The notes: a model not told the origin generated them from the sequence alone. Positions 16,503 to 24,941 are shown, counted from the first letter of the stretch. The stretch: DNA of 45,143 nucleotides from Paraeggerthella hongkongensis (GCF_003726035.1 NZ_QICD01000019.1:1-45143), one strand, 5' to 3'. Translations and numbers: made by a program.

Positions 16503-17498
16503 ATGGGCCTGAAAGTAGCAGTTTTGATGGGCGGCGCCTCGTTTGAGCGCGAGTTTTCCCTGGCCAGCGGCAAGCATGTGTGCGCAGCCCTTGAGGAAGC
16601 CGGCCACAAGGTAGTTCCTTTGGATACCACGTCCGACCTGGTCCCCACGCTTCGAAGCGAGCGTCCCGACGTATGCTACAGCGCGTTGCACGGAAAGCAC
16701 GGCGAGGACGGCACCATTCAAAGCTTGCTCGAATTTGTGGGCATCCCCTTCGTGGGCTCCCCGGCCAGCGTGTGCCAGCGCACTTGGAACAAGGACTCGC
16801 TGCATTCGGAGATGGCCACGTATCGCGCTATCACCGGCGATGCTCCGGTTGCTTCGTGGCCGCAGGGTCTTTACATCGCTCGTGACGCATTCAAGAGCAT
16901 GGGCGCTGCAACGGCCCTTGACCTGGTTGAGGACCGCGTGATCGGCGGCTATCCGGTGGCGGTCAAGCCCGCTCACGGCGGGTCTGCCATGGGCGTGCAT
17001 CGCGTGAATTCGGTGGATCAGCTTGGCGAGGCTATTTTGGACGCGTTGTCGTTTGACGAAGCTGTGGTCATCGAGCAGTGGGTCGAAGGCGTCGAGATGG
17101 CCGTGTCCGTGCTGGGCAACGGCTGGGACGCGTACGCCTTGCCGCCGGTCGAGATCGTTGCGAAGAGCGGCATGTTCGACACCGAAGCTCGCATGACTCC
17201 CGGTGCGGTCGAATATTTCGCGCCCGTGCGCCCCTCTTCTCTTTCGCAGGACGAGGCGGAGGCTCATGCCATTCGTGCGGAAATAGAGCGCGCGGCTCTC
17301 GAGGTGTATCGGGCCTACAATGTGCGCGACCTTGCCCGCATCGACCTCATCTGGGACGGTGCTCAGGCGCGCGTATTCGAAGTGAACGTGTCTCCGGGTA
17401 TGGCGGAGTCTTCTTTGTTCCCTGCTGCGTGCGCCGCAGCGGGGCTTTCGCTTCCGGCTGTGCTTGACGAGCTGGTCAACAACGCGCTTGCTCGATAG
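16503..17498 (+). CDS. ddl: D-alanine--D-alanine ligase family enzyme with unusual omega-loop
   Basis: This 331-aa ATP-grasp ligase joins two D-amino (or hydroxy) acids for peptidoglycan stem peptides. Conserved residues are visible: Glu15 in GGASFEREFSLASG, LHGKHGEDGTIQ, VKPAHGGSAMG (with the serine that contacts substrate), and FEVNVSPGMAE (Mg-binding Asn). The omega-loop, normally YDYEAKY in DdlB, reads FDTEARM, so the catalytic Lys215-Tyr216 pair is Arg230-Met231 here. Changes at these positions alter the second-substrate choice in known ligases. TAGGAG precedes the ATG. It ends the serS run and is followed by a REP-like palindrome. Confidence 0.88.
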   Translation: MGLKVAVLMGGASFEREFSLASGKHVCAALEEAGHKVVPLDTTSDLVPTLRSERPDVCYSALHGKHGEDGTIQSLLEFVGIPFVGSPASVCQRTWNKDSLHSEMATYRAITGDAPVASWPQGLYIARDAFKSMGAATALDLVEDRVIGGYPVAVKPAHGGSAMGVHRVNSVDQLGEAILDALSFDEAVVIEQWVEGVEMAVSVLGNGWDAYALPPVEIVAKSGMFDTEARMTPGAVEYFAPVRPSSLSQDEAEAHAIRAEIERAALEVYRAYNVRDLARIDLIWDGAQARVFEVNVSPGMAESSLFPAACAAAGLSLPAVLDELVNNALAR

Positions 17499-17521
17499 CG
17501 CGGAACAGGGCACGCAAGCAA

Positions 17522-17605
17522 GGTGAGACAAAGGGACGGGGTCAATGACTCATTTTCGGCTGCAGGCCAGAAAATGAGTCATTGACCCCGTCCCTTTGTC
17601 TCACC
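17522..17605. repeat. REP-like palindrome, copy 3 (complete)
   Basis: This has the same stem as copy 2, with one base change in the loop (GGCTGCAGGCC) and two extra pairing bases at each end (36-bp stem). It lies 24 bases after the ligase stop and probably terminates that operon. Confidence 0.92.
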
Positions 17606-17711
17606 GGTTGTCGGCCTGCTCTTTTGCTGCATCTGCCTTCGTCACTCAACAAACCGGCAACCGAATAATAGAGCGCTGATGTTTTCCTATCCGGGCGGGT
17701 AAGGGTGCGCC

Positions 17712-17717
17712 TATAAT
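17712..17717 (+). promoter_or_regulatory. -10 box of the YtxH-like gene
   Basis: A consensus TATAAT lies 34 bases before the start codon. No matching -35 box is seen at 17 bases. Confidence 0.5.
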
Positions 17718-17751
17718 AGTTGCACAGACAAACGTCCAAAAGGAGGCCGTT

Positions 17752-18282
17752 ATGGGCAACAAATTCGGAGTTTTTCTCGCTGGCGGACTTGCCGGCGCTG
17801 TGATCGCGCTGCTGTACGCTCCCCGTTCGGGTCAGGAGACGCGTGCTCTTGTGACTGACAAGATGAACGCCGCATGGGGCGAGGCTCAGGAGTTCGGCAC
17901 CCAGGCTGCCGGCAACGTTCAGCATGTGTACCAGGATGTTGCCAGCAAGGGCCAGCAGTTCGCTCAGGACGCGCAGGCGAAAAGCCAGGAGCTGTACGGC
18001 CAGGCCAGCGCTCGCGTGCAGGAGGCTGCCGACAACATCAAGCCCGCGTTCTCTCAGAAAAACGACGAGCTTCGCGACAAGATCGAAGCTGCTCGTCAGC
18101 GCATTGCATCCCAGGTAGCAAAGAATGCGGAAGAGGCTCAGGCAACTGCCGCCGAGACTATTCCGGTTGCAGCGGATACCGCCCATGACGTGGTCGACGC
18201 CGCGCAGGACGCCGCAGAAGAGGCCGTTGATGCCGCTGCTGACAAGGCGCAGGACGCTGCCGACAAGGTTGCCGGCGAATAA
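17752..18282 (+). CDS. YtxH-like membrane-associated stress protein
   Basis: This 176-aa protein has the YtxH N-terminal signature: a short hydrophobic segment (about residues 5-22) running into LLYAPRSGQETR. The rest is an Ala/Gln/Asp-rich amphipathic helix with many repeats of the AxDxAxDAA type, probably a long coiled coil. YtxH proteins are general-stress or envelope-associated in other bacteria; the exact role is unknown. AAAAGGAGG precedes the ATG. A terminator follows at 18310-18361, and the next genes also look envelope-related. Confidence 0.8.
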   Translation: MGNKFGVFLAGGLAGAVIALLYAPRSGQETRALVTDKMNAAWGEAQEFGTQAAGNVQHVYQDVASKGQQFAQDAQAKSQELYGQASARVQEAADNIKPAFSQKNDELRDKIEAARQRIASQVAKNAEEAQATAAETIPVAADTAHDVVDAAQDAAEEAVDAAADKAQDAADKVAGE

Positions 18283-18309
18283 AGCGACGCGAGATATAGG
18301 CGAGGTGAA

Positions 18310-18361
18310 GCGGTTGCGCGGTTCAAGCGGTCGGAAACGGTCGCGCCGCGCGCCGCTTTTT
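18310..18361 (+). terminator. terminator after the YtxH-like gene
   Basis: GCGG-TT-GCGCGG pairs with CCGCGC-G-CCGC to give an interrupted GC-rich stem followed by TTTTT (18357-18361). Confidence 0.6.
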
Positions 18362-18441
18362 ACGTAGAGGTGGTAGTGAAGGCACCGGGACTGCGGAGGA
18401 GAAGCCGTGCGGTGTGCCCGATCGTTGCGGAGAAGAAGGTT

Positions 18442-19401
18442 ATGGCAAGCAAACTTATCACGACCGACGAACTCACGGGGGTTCGCGTTATTGGCGGGAA
18501 GAACGGCACGAAGCGTATTGGCAAGGTGCGTCGTTTCGTGTTTCACCCGAAAGAAAAGCGTTGCGTCGGCTTCATCGTGAAGCGCCCCGACCTTCTATGG
18601 ATGTTCCGACGGAAGGACAAGTTCGTGTCCATAGAGGGATACGACCTGGTAGATGGCCGTATTTCTATTCGCAACGTCCCCGAGGCGACGGATCGCGCTG
18701 CTTGCAAGGCGCTTGGCGTCGATTGGGACGAATGCGTGCTCTGGGTTGGCCTGCCCGTGATGACTGAAGGCGGCGACGCGTTCGGAACGGTGGGCAACGT
18801 CACGTTCAACCGCATTACGGGAGAGGTTGTTTCGTTCGACACCGATTCCGGTGCTACTGCAAACGCGCTCTTGGGCAAGCGAACCGTTTCGGCGGACCTT
18901 ATCAAAGGCTTTCGTCGTGGCATGGGGGCAGCCCTTGCGCAGGTTGGGCAGGAAGGCGTGGCTTCCGACGACGTCGTGCTGGGGGCCATCATGGTTTCCG
19001 ACGAGGTGAAAGACCTTGCAGCTGAGGGCGGGGTGGCCGAAAAGGCAGGTCAGGCTACGGCTGTTGCGATGGACAAGGTTCATACGACCGTCGACAAGGT
19101 GAAGCCGGTTGCTTCCGAGGCGGCTAAGAAAACGGGCGAAGCCGTGAACAAGGGCGCCTACGCCACTGGGAAGCAAATTGCGAAATCCAAAACGATGTTC
19201 TCCGATTTCAAGGATGAATACGACAAGGCTCGCGGCCCGAAGCCGAGCAAGCAGGAGAACGCCATCGAAAAGACGGCAAGCCCCTCCTCGTCAGCTGCCG
19301 AAAAGCAGCCGGCCAAGCAGTCTGCGAAGAAGCCCGCGTCCAAGAAGAACATGTTCGCGGCGTTCAAGGACGAATTCGACAAAGCACGTCACGAGGATTA
19401 A
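18442..19401 (+). CDS. PRC-barrel domain protein
   Basis: This 319-aa protein starts MASKLITTDELTG and appears to hold two consecutive PRC-barrel-like beta domains (about residues 5-85 and 90-165; GTVGNVTFNRITGEVVSF is typical of the second). A Lys/Ala-rich helical tail with two similar motifs follows (MFSDFKDEYDKAR and MFAAFKDEFDKAR). PRC barrels bind partner proteins or RNA; the role here is unknown. The ATG at 18442 was chosen from domain start and GGAG at spacing 9; earlier GTG codons (18370, 18376) are possible. The next gene starts at the very next base, so the two are co-translated. Confidence 0.78.
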   Translation: MASKLITTDELTGVRVIGGKNGTKRIGKVRRFVFHPKEKRCVGFIVKRPDLLWMFRRKDKFVSIEGYDLVDGRISIRNVPEATDRAACKALGVDWDECVLWVGLPVMTEGGDAFGTVGNVTFNRITGEVVSFDTDSGATANALLGKRTVSADLIKGFRRGMGAALAQVGQEGVASDDVVLGAIMVSDEVKDLAAEGGVAEKAGQATAVAMDKVHTTVDKVKPVASEAAKKTGEAVNKGAYATGKQIAKSKTMFSDFKDEYDKARGPKPSKQENAIEKTASPSSSAAEKQPAKQSAKKPASKKNMFAAFKDEFDKARHED

Positions 19402-20223
19402 ATGGGCAATCATACAGAAGATCACGACTCTCGGTTTGATACGGGAAAGCTGAAGCAGAAAGCGGCCGAGCGCAAGCAGGAGCTGCATGAGAAGGCCGAG
19501 CAGGAAGTTACTGTGCGCGGCCACAAAATGGAGAAGGGCGACATCTTCAAGTTCGTCGGCCTGATCGGGTTCTTCGCGATCATGGTTTTGATCTGCGTGC
19601 TTCTGTGGCCGTACGTTCACGATGTGTTCGAACCCGGCGGCATCGATCGCATTATAAACGACGTGCGCGGCGCGGGCCCGGTCGGGTTTCTTATCCTGCT
19701 GGGGCTGCAGTTCCTTCAGATAGTGGTGGCGTTCATCCCCGGCGAGGTTGTTCAGATTGCGGCTGGCATGCTGTATGGCCCTTGGATTGGCGGGCTGATC
19801 ATCCTGACGGGCTGCGTCATATCGAGCGCTTTCATTTTCTCGCTCGTGCACAAGCTGGGTGCGCCGTTCGTGCAAAGCATGGTGCCCACGCAGTATTTGG
19901 ATAAGTTTCGCAGGTTCGAGTTGACCGGCAAATTGAACATCGTGGTGTTCATCCTGTTCCTGATCCCCGGTTTGCCGAAAGACGTGTTCACGTATCTGGT
20001 GCCGCTGACGGATATGCGCATGCGCACGTTTCTCGTTCTTTCGAATATAGGGCGTATTCCCGGAATCATCGTGTCTACGTATGCGGCTGACGGCCTGGTG
20101 GACGGGCGCTTCATGGAGAGCGCCATCATCTTTGTGGTGGCCGGCGTCATCGCCGTGCTGGGCATCGTTTTGCGCGATCCCATCATGCGTTTTCTGGAGA
20201 AGCATTCGAAGGGCAATCGCTAG
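19402..20223 (+). CDS. TVP38/TMEM64 (VTT-domain) membrane protein
   Basis: This 273-aa integral membrane protein has a charged cytoplasmic N-terminus (about 45 residues), then about six hydrophobic segments. The VTT/SNARE-associated-domain signature is clear: FIPGEVVQIAAGMLYGPW, then GCVISSAFIFSLVHKLGAPFV, and the late block FLIPGLPKDVFTYL. Relatives belong to the DedA/TVP38 superfamily of lipid-transport or membrane-homeostasis proteins. It starts immediately after the stop codon of the PRC-barrel gene, so the two likely act together at the envelope. The substrate is unknown. Confidence 0.9.
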   Translation: MGNHTEDHDSRFDTGKLKQKAAERKQELHEKAEQEVTVRGHKMEKGDIFKFVGLIGFFAIMVLICVLLWPYVHDVFEPGGIDRIINDVRGAGPVGFLILLGLQFLQIVVAFIPGEVVQIAAGMLYGPWIGGLIILTGCVISSAFIFSLVHKLGAPFVQSMVPTQYLDKFRRFELTGKLNIVVFILFLIPGLPKDVFTYLVPLTDMRMRTFLVLSNIGRIPGIIVSTYAADGLVDGRFMESAIIFVVAGVIAVLGIVLRDPIMRFLEKHSKGNR

Positions 20224-20331
20224 CGGTTCTCTTGCGCTGCGCTGCGGGCGCTTTTCGAGTCTACGGCGCGGGCTGCTTCGCATACCTTAAGAAACTATGA
20301 GGACGTTAACGATATTATGACGGAACCCTCT

Positions 20332-20346
20332 GCGACGTTACGTCGC
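20332..20346. promoter_or_regulatory. palindrome GCGACG-TTA-CGTCGC before the TM2 gene
   Basis: This is a perfect 6-bp inverted repeat with a 3-base centre, located just upstream of a TACTAT -10-like hexamer (20350-20355). It is a candidate operator with no known regulator. Confidence 0.4.
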
Positions 20347-20403
20347 GCTCTACTATGACGCTGAAGAACAACGATGTTGAAACGCAGGACGAAAGAGGTC
20401 GCT

Positions 20404-21327
20404 ATGACCAAGAAAAAACCTTTGAACAGCGCCGAGGACGCGGTTGCTGCTGCGGAAGCCGAGTTGAAGGCGGCCCAGGAAAAACTCGAGGCGGCAAAAG
20501 CGAGGCTGGCTGCCGAAGCGAACGAAGCGAACGACGCGGAAACGGCGGATGCCGTGGGGGAGTCCACCGGGGAGCTCGTCGAAGAGCCTGTTGAGCAGGA
20601 AGCCGAAGTGGACGAGATTGCGGACGTGGTTGCAGTGGAAGCTTCTGCCTGCGCCCCTGATGATACTTCGACCGGTTCGGCCGATATCGAATCCGTGGTC
20701 TTAGCCGAGGAAGTCGAGGTGATCGAGGAAGCCGAGACGGCCGAGTCGACAGGGACGGCCGAGCGGGAGAGCGCCCCGTTCGCTCCGGAGCCTCCTGCGT
20801 CCTCGGCGTCTGGGAACCCCCAGTGGGTTCCGTATTCGAGCGCGCAGGTCCCCTCGTACGGGGCTCCCGCACAGCAGCCTTCTTACGGCGCGCCGCAAAC
20901 CGCACCGCAGGTGCCCGCGAGCGGTTCTTATGGTGGGCCCTCCACATCTCAGCAGCCTAGTTACGCCGCGCCCCAGACGCCGCATGCCGGTCCTGGCGCC
21001 GTGCCGCCGCAGCAGCCCTATTATGGGTATCAGCAGCCGTACTACCAGCAGCCGTACGCGCAGCCGGTTGTGGCTACGAAGGATCATGTGGCTGCCGGTT
21101 TGCTGGCCATCTTCTTGGGATGGCTGGGCATTCACAAGTTCTACCTGGGGTACAACACTTCCGGTTTCGTCATGCTGGGAGTTTCTATTTTGGGCGGAAT
21201 CCTTACGCTGTCGCTTGCGTGCTGGGTGATCTGGGTCATCGCTATCATCGAGGGCATCATTTACTTGACGAAATCGCAATCCCAGTTTGAGCAGATCTAC
21301 GTCCTCAATAAGAAGGAGTGGTTTTAG
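20404..21327 (+). CDS. TM2-domain membrane protein with long disordered N-terminus
   Basis: In this 307-aa protein, residues 1-60 form an Ala/Glu/Lys helix and residues 60-135 are strongly acidic. Residues 135-220 are rich in Pro, Gln, Tyr and Ser with repeats of the SYGAPQ type. The C-terminal 80 residues are a TM2 domain: a GLLAIFLGWLGIHKFYLGY hairpin, then a second span and a short cytosolic tail. The ATG at 20404 was chosen for AGAGG at spacing 5. TM2 proteins are widespread and mostly uncharacterised. The tyrosine-rich linker might mediate binding. The function is unknown. Confidence 0.82.
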   Translation: MTKKKPLNSAEDAVAAAEAELKAAQEKLEAAKARLAAEANEANDAETADAVGESTGELVEEPVEQEAEVDEIADVVAVEASACAPDDTSTGSADIESVVLAEEVEVIEEAETAESTGTAERESAPFAPEPPASSASGNPQWVPYSSAQVPSYGAPAQQPSYGAPQTAPQVPASGSYGGPSTSQQPSYAAPQTPHAGPGAVPPQQPYYGYQQPYYQQPYAQPVVATKDHVAAGLLAIFLGWLGIHKFYLGYNTSGFVMLGVSILGGILTLSLACWVIWVIAIIEGIIYLTKSQSQFEQIYVLNKKEWF

Positions 21328-21512
21328 CGCATCGGCAACCAGCTGTTTGCTCGCGGTTGCATTGCTTCGCCGCTCGTCCAAATGTTCAGGGGTTTTTCCA
21401 TGAATAGGGGCGGGCGGCTTTTCTTTTTCGCTAGAATGGCGGTATCGATAAGGCCTAAGCGCAGGAATTCGCGCGCAGCCTTCCCGAATAAGGATCCTAT
21501 AAGGAGGAAATC

Positions 21513-22451
21513 ATGCCCAAAATCACTCGTGACCAGGTGAGAGTTCCGGCTGACGTCATGCCGGAATCCCGTGACGAGTACATTGAGAACTACATGAAGG
21601 CCACCCGTGGCACGGGTCGCCTCATGCTGTTCGCGTGCGATCAGAAGGTCGAGCATCTCAATGCCGACTTCTACGGCGAGGGCATCGACATCGCCGACGC
21701 TCAGCCGGAGCACCTCTTCGAGATCGGTCGTCAGGGCGTGTGCGGCGTGCTGGCTGGCCAGCGTGGCCTGATCGCGCAGTATGCTGCCGACTATCCCGAG
21801 ATCAACTATCTGGTCAAGATGAACTCCAAGACCAACATCGTAGGCGTCAAGCAGGACGATCCCTATTCGCCGCAGCTGTACGATTTGGACGCTGTTCTGG
21901 CCATGCGCGAGGCTGGCGTGAACATCGTGGGTCTGGGCTACACGCTGTATCTGGGCAGCGAGTACGAGTCCACCATGATGGCCGAGGCCGGCGAGCTCAT
22001 CGCTCAGGCGCATGCGAACGGCCTGCTGGTGGTGCTGTGGATCTACCCGCGCGGCAAGGCTGTTGCGGCAGAGAAGGATCCGGACCTCATCGCTGGCGCC
22101 GCTGGCGTGGCGCTGTGCCTGGGTGCCGACTTCGTGAAGGTGAACCCGCCGAAGCCCGAGGACGGTCGTACGCCGGCCGAGGCTCTGAAGATCGCCGCCA
22201 TGGCTGCTGGCCGCACAGGCCTTGTGTGCGCGGGCGGTTCGACGGTTGACGCCGAGACGTTCCTGACCCAGCTGCATGACCAGATCCATATCGGCGGTGC
22301 CTGCGGCAACGCAACCGGCCGCAACATCCACCAGCGCTCGCTGGCGGAGGCTGTGCGTTTGACGAAGGCCATCAGCGCTATCACGCTGGCTGACTACTCC
22401 GTGGAGGATGCGCTCGACGTCTTCAACGGCGACGAGGATTTCTCGCTATAG
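21513..22451 (+). CDS. class I fructose-bisphosphate aldolase, archaeal (DhnA) type
   Basis: This 312-aa cytoplasmic TIM-barrel aldolase cleaves fructose 1,6-bisphosphate by a Schiff base in glycolysis/gluconeogenesis. Family blocks are LMLFACDQKVEHLN near residue 35, YLVKMNSKTN, NIVGLGYTLYLGS, VLWIYPRGKAV, and DFVKVNPPKP, whose Lys209 is the expected Schiff-base lysine. CAGGSTVD and GGACGNATGRNIHQR form the phosphate-binding end. AAGGAGGA precedes the ATG, and an efficient terminator follows. LsrF-type aldolases are relatives, but the segments here fit the glycolytic type better. Confidence 0.9.
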   Translation: MPKITRDQVRVPADVMPESRDEYIENYMKATRGTGRLMLFACDQKVEHLNADFYGEGIDIADAQPEHLFEIGRQGVCGVLAGQRGLIAQYAADYPEINYLVKMNSKTNIVGVKQDDPYSPQLYDLDAVLAMREAGVNIVGLGYTLYLGSEYESTMMAEAGELIAQAHANGLLVVLWIYPRGKAVAAEKDPDLIAGAAGVALCLGADFVKVNPPKPEDGRTPAEALKIAAMAAGRTGLVCAGGSTVDAETFLTQLHDQIHIGGACGNATGRNIHQRSLAEAVRLTKAISAITLADYSVEDALDVFNGDEDFSL

Positions 22452-22474
22452 GTTTCACTGCATAGAGTATGCCG

Positions 22475-22501
22475 ACGGGCCCCTTTCGAGGGGCCCGTTT
22501 T
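22475..22501 (+). terminator. rho-independent terminator after the aldolase
   Basis: The stem ACGGGCCCC (22475-22483) pairs with GGGGCCCGT (22490-22498), loop TTTCGA, followed by TTTT. Confidence 0.9.
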
Positions 22502-22636
22502 GGTGTGCCGGGCATGGCGCTCTTGGCGTACGGGACGCGCAGGTTGCGGATCGCGTGTGGGGCGTGCGGGGCGCACGGCGGCATCGCTTTGCTCGCGTGG
22601 ACCGCGCACCTCGTGGGGAGCCCCCCCCCCAAATCT

Positions 22637-23057
22637 GGGCGCGAATCGGGACCTGTGACAATTTTAAACGTGGAAAAGCCGCGGTTTAACAGCGGACATA
22701 CGCTTTTTGGCAGAGATTGGGAGGTTTGTGGCTCCTGAACGCGAGGGGTTTCACCTATAGCGAACAAGTGGTCGCATAATGCCTGGTCGCAGATTACGTC
22801 TTCCCTTTTCGTGCGCGCCGTCGCGAACCGAAAGCCACAAACCTCGGAATCTCTGCCATCTTCGAGCCCTCTGCGGACAGGTTGCGGCAGCGTCTCGATT
22901 TTTTGGGCGCGAATCGGGACCCGTGACAGAGAACGGGTTGCCGAATGCAGGTTTCGGCAGCGCCTTGTCGGCAAAAGGTCTGGTCGCGTTTTGGGATGCA
23001 GCCGATTGGCGGCTTCGTGCGCTCGTGAAATTGTCACAGGGGCCCCGATTCGCGCCC
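22637..23057. repeat. gene-free block of nested repeats (421 bp)
   Basis: The block is bounded by inverted copies of a GGGCGCGAATCGGG...TGTGACAATTT motif: 22637-22664 forward and 23028-23057 in reverse, with small differences. A third, direct copy lies at 22905-22928. Inside, a 25-bp inverted repeat (22709-22733 with 22833-22857, two mismatches, starting GGCAGAGATTGG) encloses about 99 bases. A direct repeat of CAGGTTGCGGCAGCG type lies at 22878 and 22948. A run of ten C (22621-22630) lies just outside. I see no credible gene from 22502 to 23164. It could be a miniature mobile element or a structured RNA/DNA locus. Confidence 0.75.
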
Positions 23058-23106
23058 GCTTCCGCAGCGCAGCCGCTGCGAGGCGGCCCGCAACTACCAC
23101 CCCGCT

Positions 23107-23142
23107 CTGCATCCGCCGTCCCGCCTGCATCCGCCGTCCCGC
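23107..23142. repeat. 18-bp tandem repeat, two units
   Basis: CTGCATCCGCCGTCCCGC occurs twice in tandem (23107-23124, 23125-23142), with a partial third unit after. It lies just before the end of the LuxR-type gene on the other strand. Confidence 0.8.
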
Positions 23143-23164
23143 CTGCGTCCGTGCGGGGATGGGC

Positions 23165-24640
23165 TCACCCCGCCTGATCGGTGAACAGGTCGATGATCTC
23201 TTGCTTCGAGTGCACTTCCAGTTTCGCATAGATGTTCTTGATATGTCCGCGAACGGTGTTGGGGGACAAGTACAGAGCCTCGCCGATGTACGTGCTGCTT
23301 CTTCCGCGAGCAAGTAGCAGCAGTATTTCCGACTCTCTATCCGTTAGCTTGCAGCGAACGGAAATCTCTTGTCCCGTCGCGCAAAACGAGCCGTTCTCGG
23401 CAGAAGAGGGCGCGCTTCCTTCCGTATCGTTGCTGCTGGTTGTTGCGGCGGAGCGTTTTCTGATGCGCAGCATGAATAACAGTGCAAGGGAAAGGAGATA
23501 TACGGCGATGCAGAATACGAGCATGGTCTTGAACGGCGGGTTTATGTCCAGTCCCGCTATGGCCGAGCCGCCCACGATCCCCAGCATCGATGCCAGTCGA
23601 ATAAGCACGACCGACGTTCCCATAAACACGTACGGGTTCAACCGGCTTTCGTGAGACTCGCGGACGATCAGGAACATGACGCTCGTCGATATCAGGCTAT
23701 GGCCGGCTACGAACGTGGCGCTTACGAAGTAGCCGTATTGGAAGTTCGCGAACGGCCACGCAATCAGCACTCCGGTCAGAAGGGGGAAGAGCGCGCGGTA
23801 CGCGCGCGACGCGCTGAACGTCTTGGGGAATCCGTACGCCATGATAAAGAAAGCGACCGATGCGGCGATGACTCCCAAGGAGGAGGCAAGGGACGATCCT
23901 TCGAAGTTGTAATGCTGCGCAACCATGAACCCGTTGATGATTCCGACGGTGCATCCCAGCACCAAAAGCGACAGCAATCCCTCTCCGATCGAGAGAAACC
24001 CCTTCAGGTACGAGCGCGTCGCGTTGGCTCCAAGCTGCGGCGCCGATCCGCGGGAAGGCTCGTTTTGCGGCGCCGTATTCGCTTCGCATTTCGCCTTTCG
24101 ACAAAGAGCCACGTTCGCTAGCAGCAAAACAAGAACAGCGATCAGGATGACAGGAGAGGGGGCGTGCCGGAGAGCGTAGGAAACCAAAGATGCAAGCAGC
24201 ATGGCGAAAGCAAGCGCCTTCATGCTGTCGGCGGGTTTCATGGTGGTGAACAGTTCTGCCCAGGCCAGGGTCAGCATGGCGGTGGAGGCCCCTTGGGCCA
24301 GCGCAAGAACCAGAAGAGAGATCGTTGGATTCATCATGGAAAAACTACCGGCAAACGAAAAGCATGCTGCGGCTGCGAGAATCGCCGAGGGAACGACGGT
24401 CGGTATAGACATTGCGGACAACCTCCCGCGCAGCGCAGCTATGACGATGAGAGTATCGGCCAATAGCACAAACAGGGCCGACGCAACACTGAAATCAAAG
24501 CCGGCAATAAGCACGGTGGTTGTGTCGGACGTTAACACGGCCGTTGAATACAGGACCGATTGGGCCGCTTTGAATGCCGAGAATCCAAGGGCGCACTGCA
24601 TGACAAGAAGGTGGCGCTGTTTAGAACGCACGTCGTCCAT
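23165..24640 (-). CDS. LuxR-family regulator with a multi-span membrane sensor domain
   Basis: This is a 491-aa product. Residues 1-400 hold about 12 hydrophobic spans in an MFS-like layout and residues 425-490 a LuxR/GerE helix-turn-helix (CKLTDRESEILLLLARGRS, then SPNTVRGHIKNIYAKL). The membrane part probably senses a small molecule and the DNA-binding part faces the cytoplasm. Such fusions are very common in Eggerthellaceae next to Tat-exported flavoprotein reductases, as here. The ATG at 24640 was chosen over a TTG one codon earlier because GGAGGGGAG lies 6 bases before it. It is divergent from the reductase and probably controls it. Confidence 0.9.
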   Translation of the reverse strand: MDDVRSKQRHLLVMQCALGFSAFKAAQSVLYSTAVLTSDTTTVLIAGFDFSVASALFVLLADTLIVIAALRGRLSAMSIPTVVPSAILAAAACFSFAGSFSMMNPTISLLVLALAQGASTAMLTLAWAELFTTMKPADSMKALAFAMLLASLVSYALRHAPSPVILIAVLVLLLANVALCRKAKCEANTAPQNEPSRGSAPQLGANATRSYLKGFLSIGEGLLSLLVLGCTVGIINGFMVAQHYNFEGSSLASSLGVIAASVAFFIMAYGFPKTFSASRAYRALFPLLTGVLIAWPFANFQYGYFVSATFVAGHSLISTSVMFLIVRESHESRLNPYVFMGTSVVLIRLASMLGIVGGSAIAGLDINPPFKTMLVFCIAVYLLSLALLFMLRIRKRSAATTSSNDTEGSAPSSAENGSFCATGQEISVRCKLTDRESEILLLLARGRSSTYIGEALYLSPNTVRGHIKNIYAKLEVHSKQEIIDLFTDQAG

Positions 24641-24669
24641 CAACCGCTCCCCTCCCTGGTCGTGTTGTT

Positions 24670-24793
24670 GGATCGCGATCCATTGTGCGGCAGGAACGAG
24701 CTCGTGCCAACCCTGTTTTGGCCGAAAAGGTTGGGCGAGGGCGTATTCAACCCAAAATGAGGGAGGGGTTGAGCGGCGTATTCGACCCAGAAT
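24670..24793. promoter_or_regulatory. divergent regulatory region: palindrome and duplicated 18-bp motif
   Basis: GGATCGCGATCC (24670-24681) is a perfect 12-bp palindrome. Further on, GCGTATTCAACCCAAAAT (24741-24758) and GCGTATTCGACCCAGAAT (24776-24793) are direct repeats 35 bases apart with two differences. All lie between the LuxR gene (start 24640) and the flavoprotein gene (start 24942), as expected of operators for the LuxR protein. No clear promoter hexamers were assigned. Confidence 0.5.
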
Positions 24794-24941
24794 AGGAGAT
24801 GTGCGAGCTTCGAGGGCGCTTTACCCTGAGTTTGTCGAAGGGCCGTGCGTGCTTGTTTTCGACAGACGAATTGGTGTGGTCAGGACGGCGGTTTGCAGAC
24901 GAAGTGCTTCTCGCTTGGTCTTGATCGGAATGGAGGGCATC

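Noticed and set aside
17681-17702. Sigma-B-like promoter (GTTTTC and GGGTAA) before the YtxH gene
   Set aside because: The spacing is only 10 bases, shorter than the usual 12-14, and no sigma-B system is expected in this lineage. A TATAAT box a few bases on explains the promoter better.
22423-23313. 296-residue minus-strand frame across the repeat block
   Set aside because: It overlaps the LuxR gene end, the aldolase end and the inverted repeats, and its Arg/Ser/Pro-rich sequence shows no domain.
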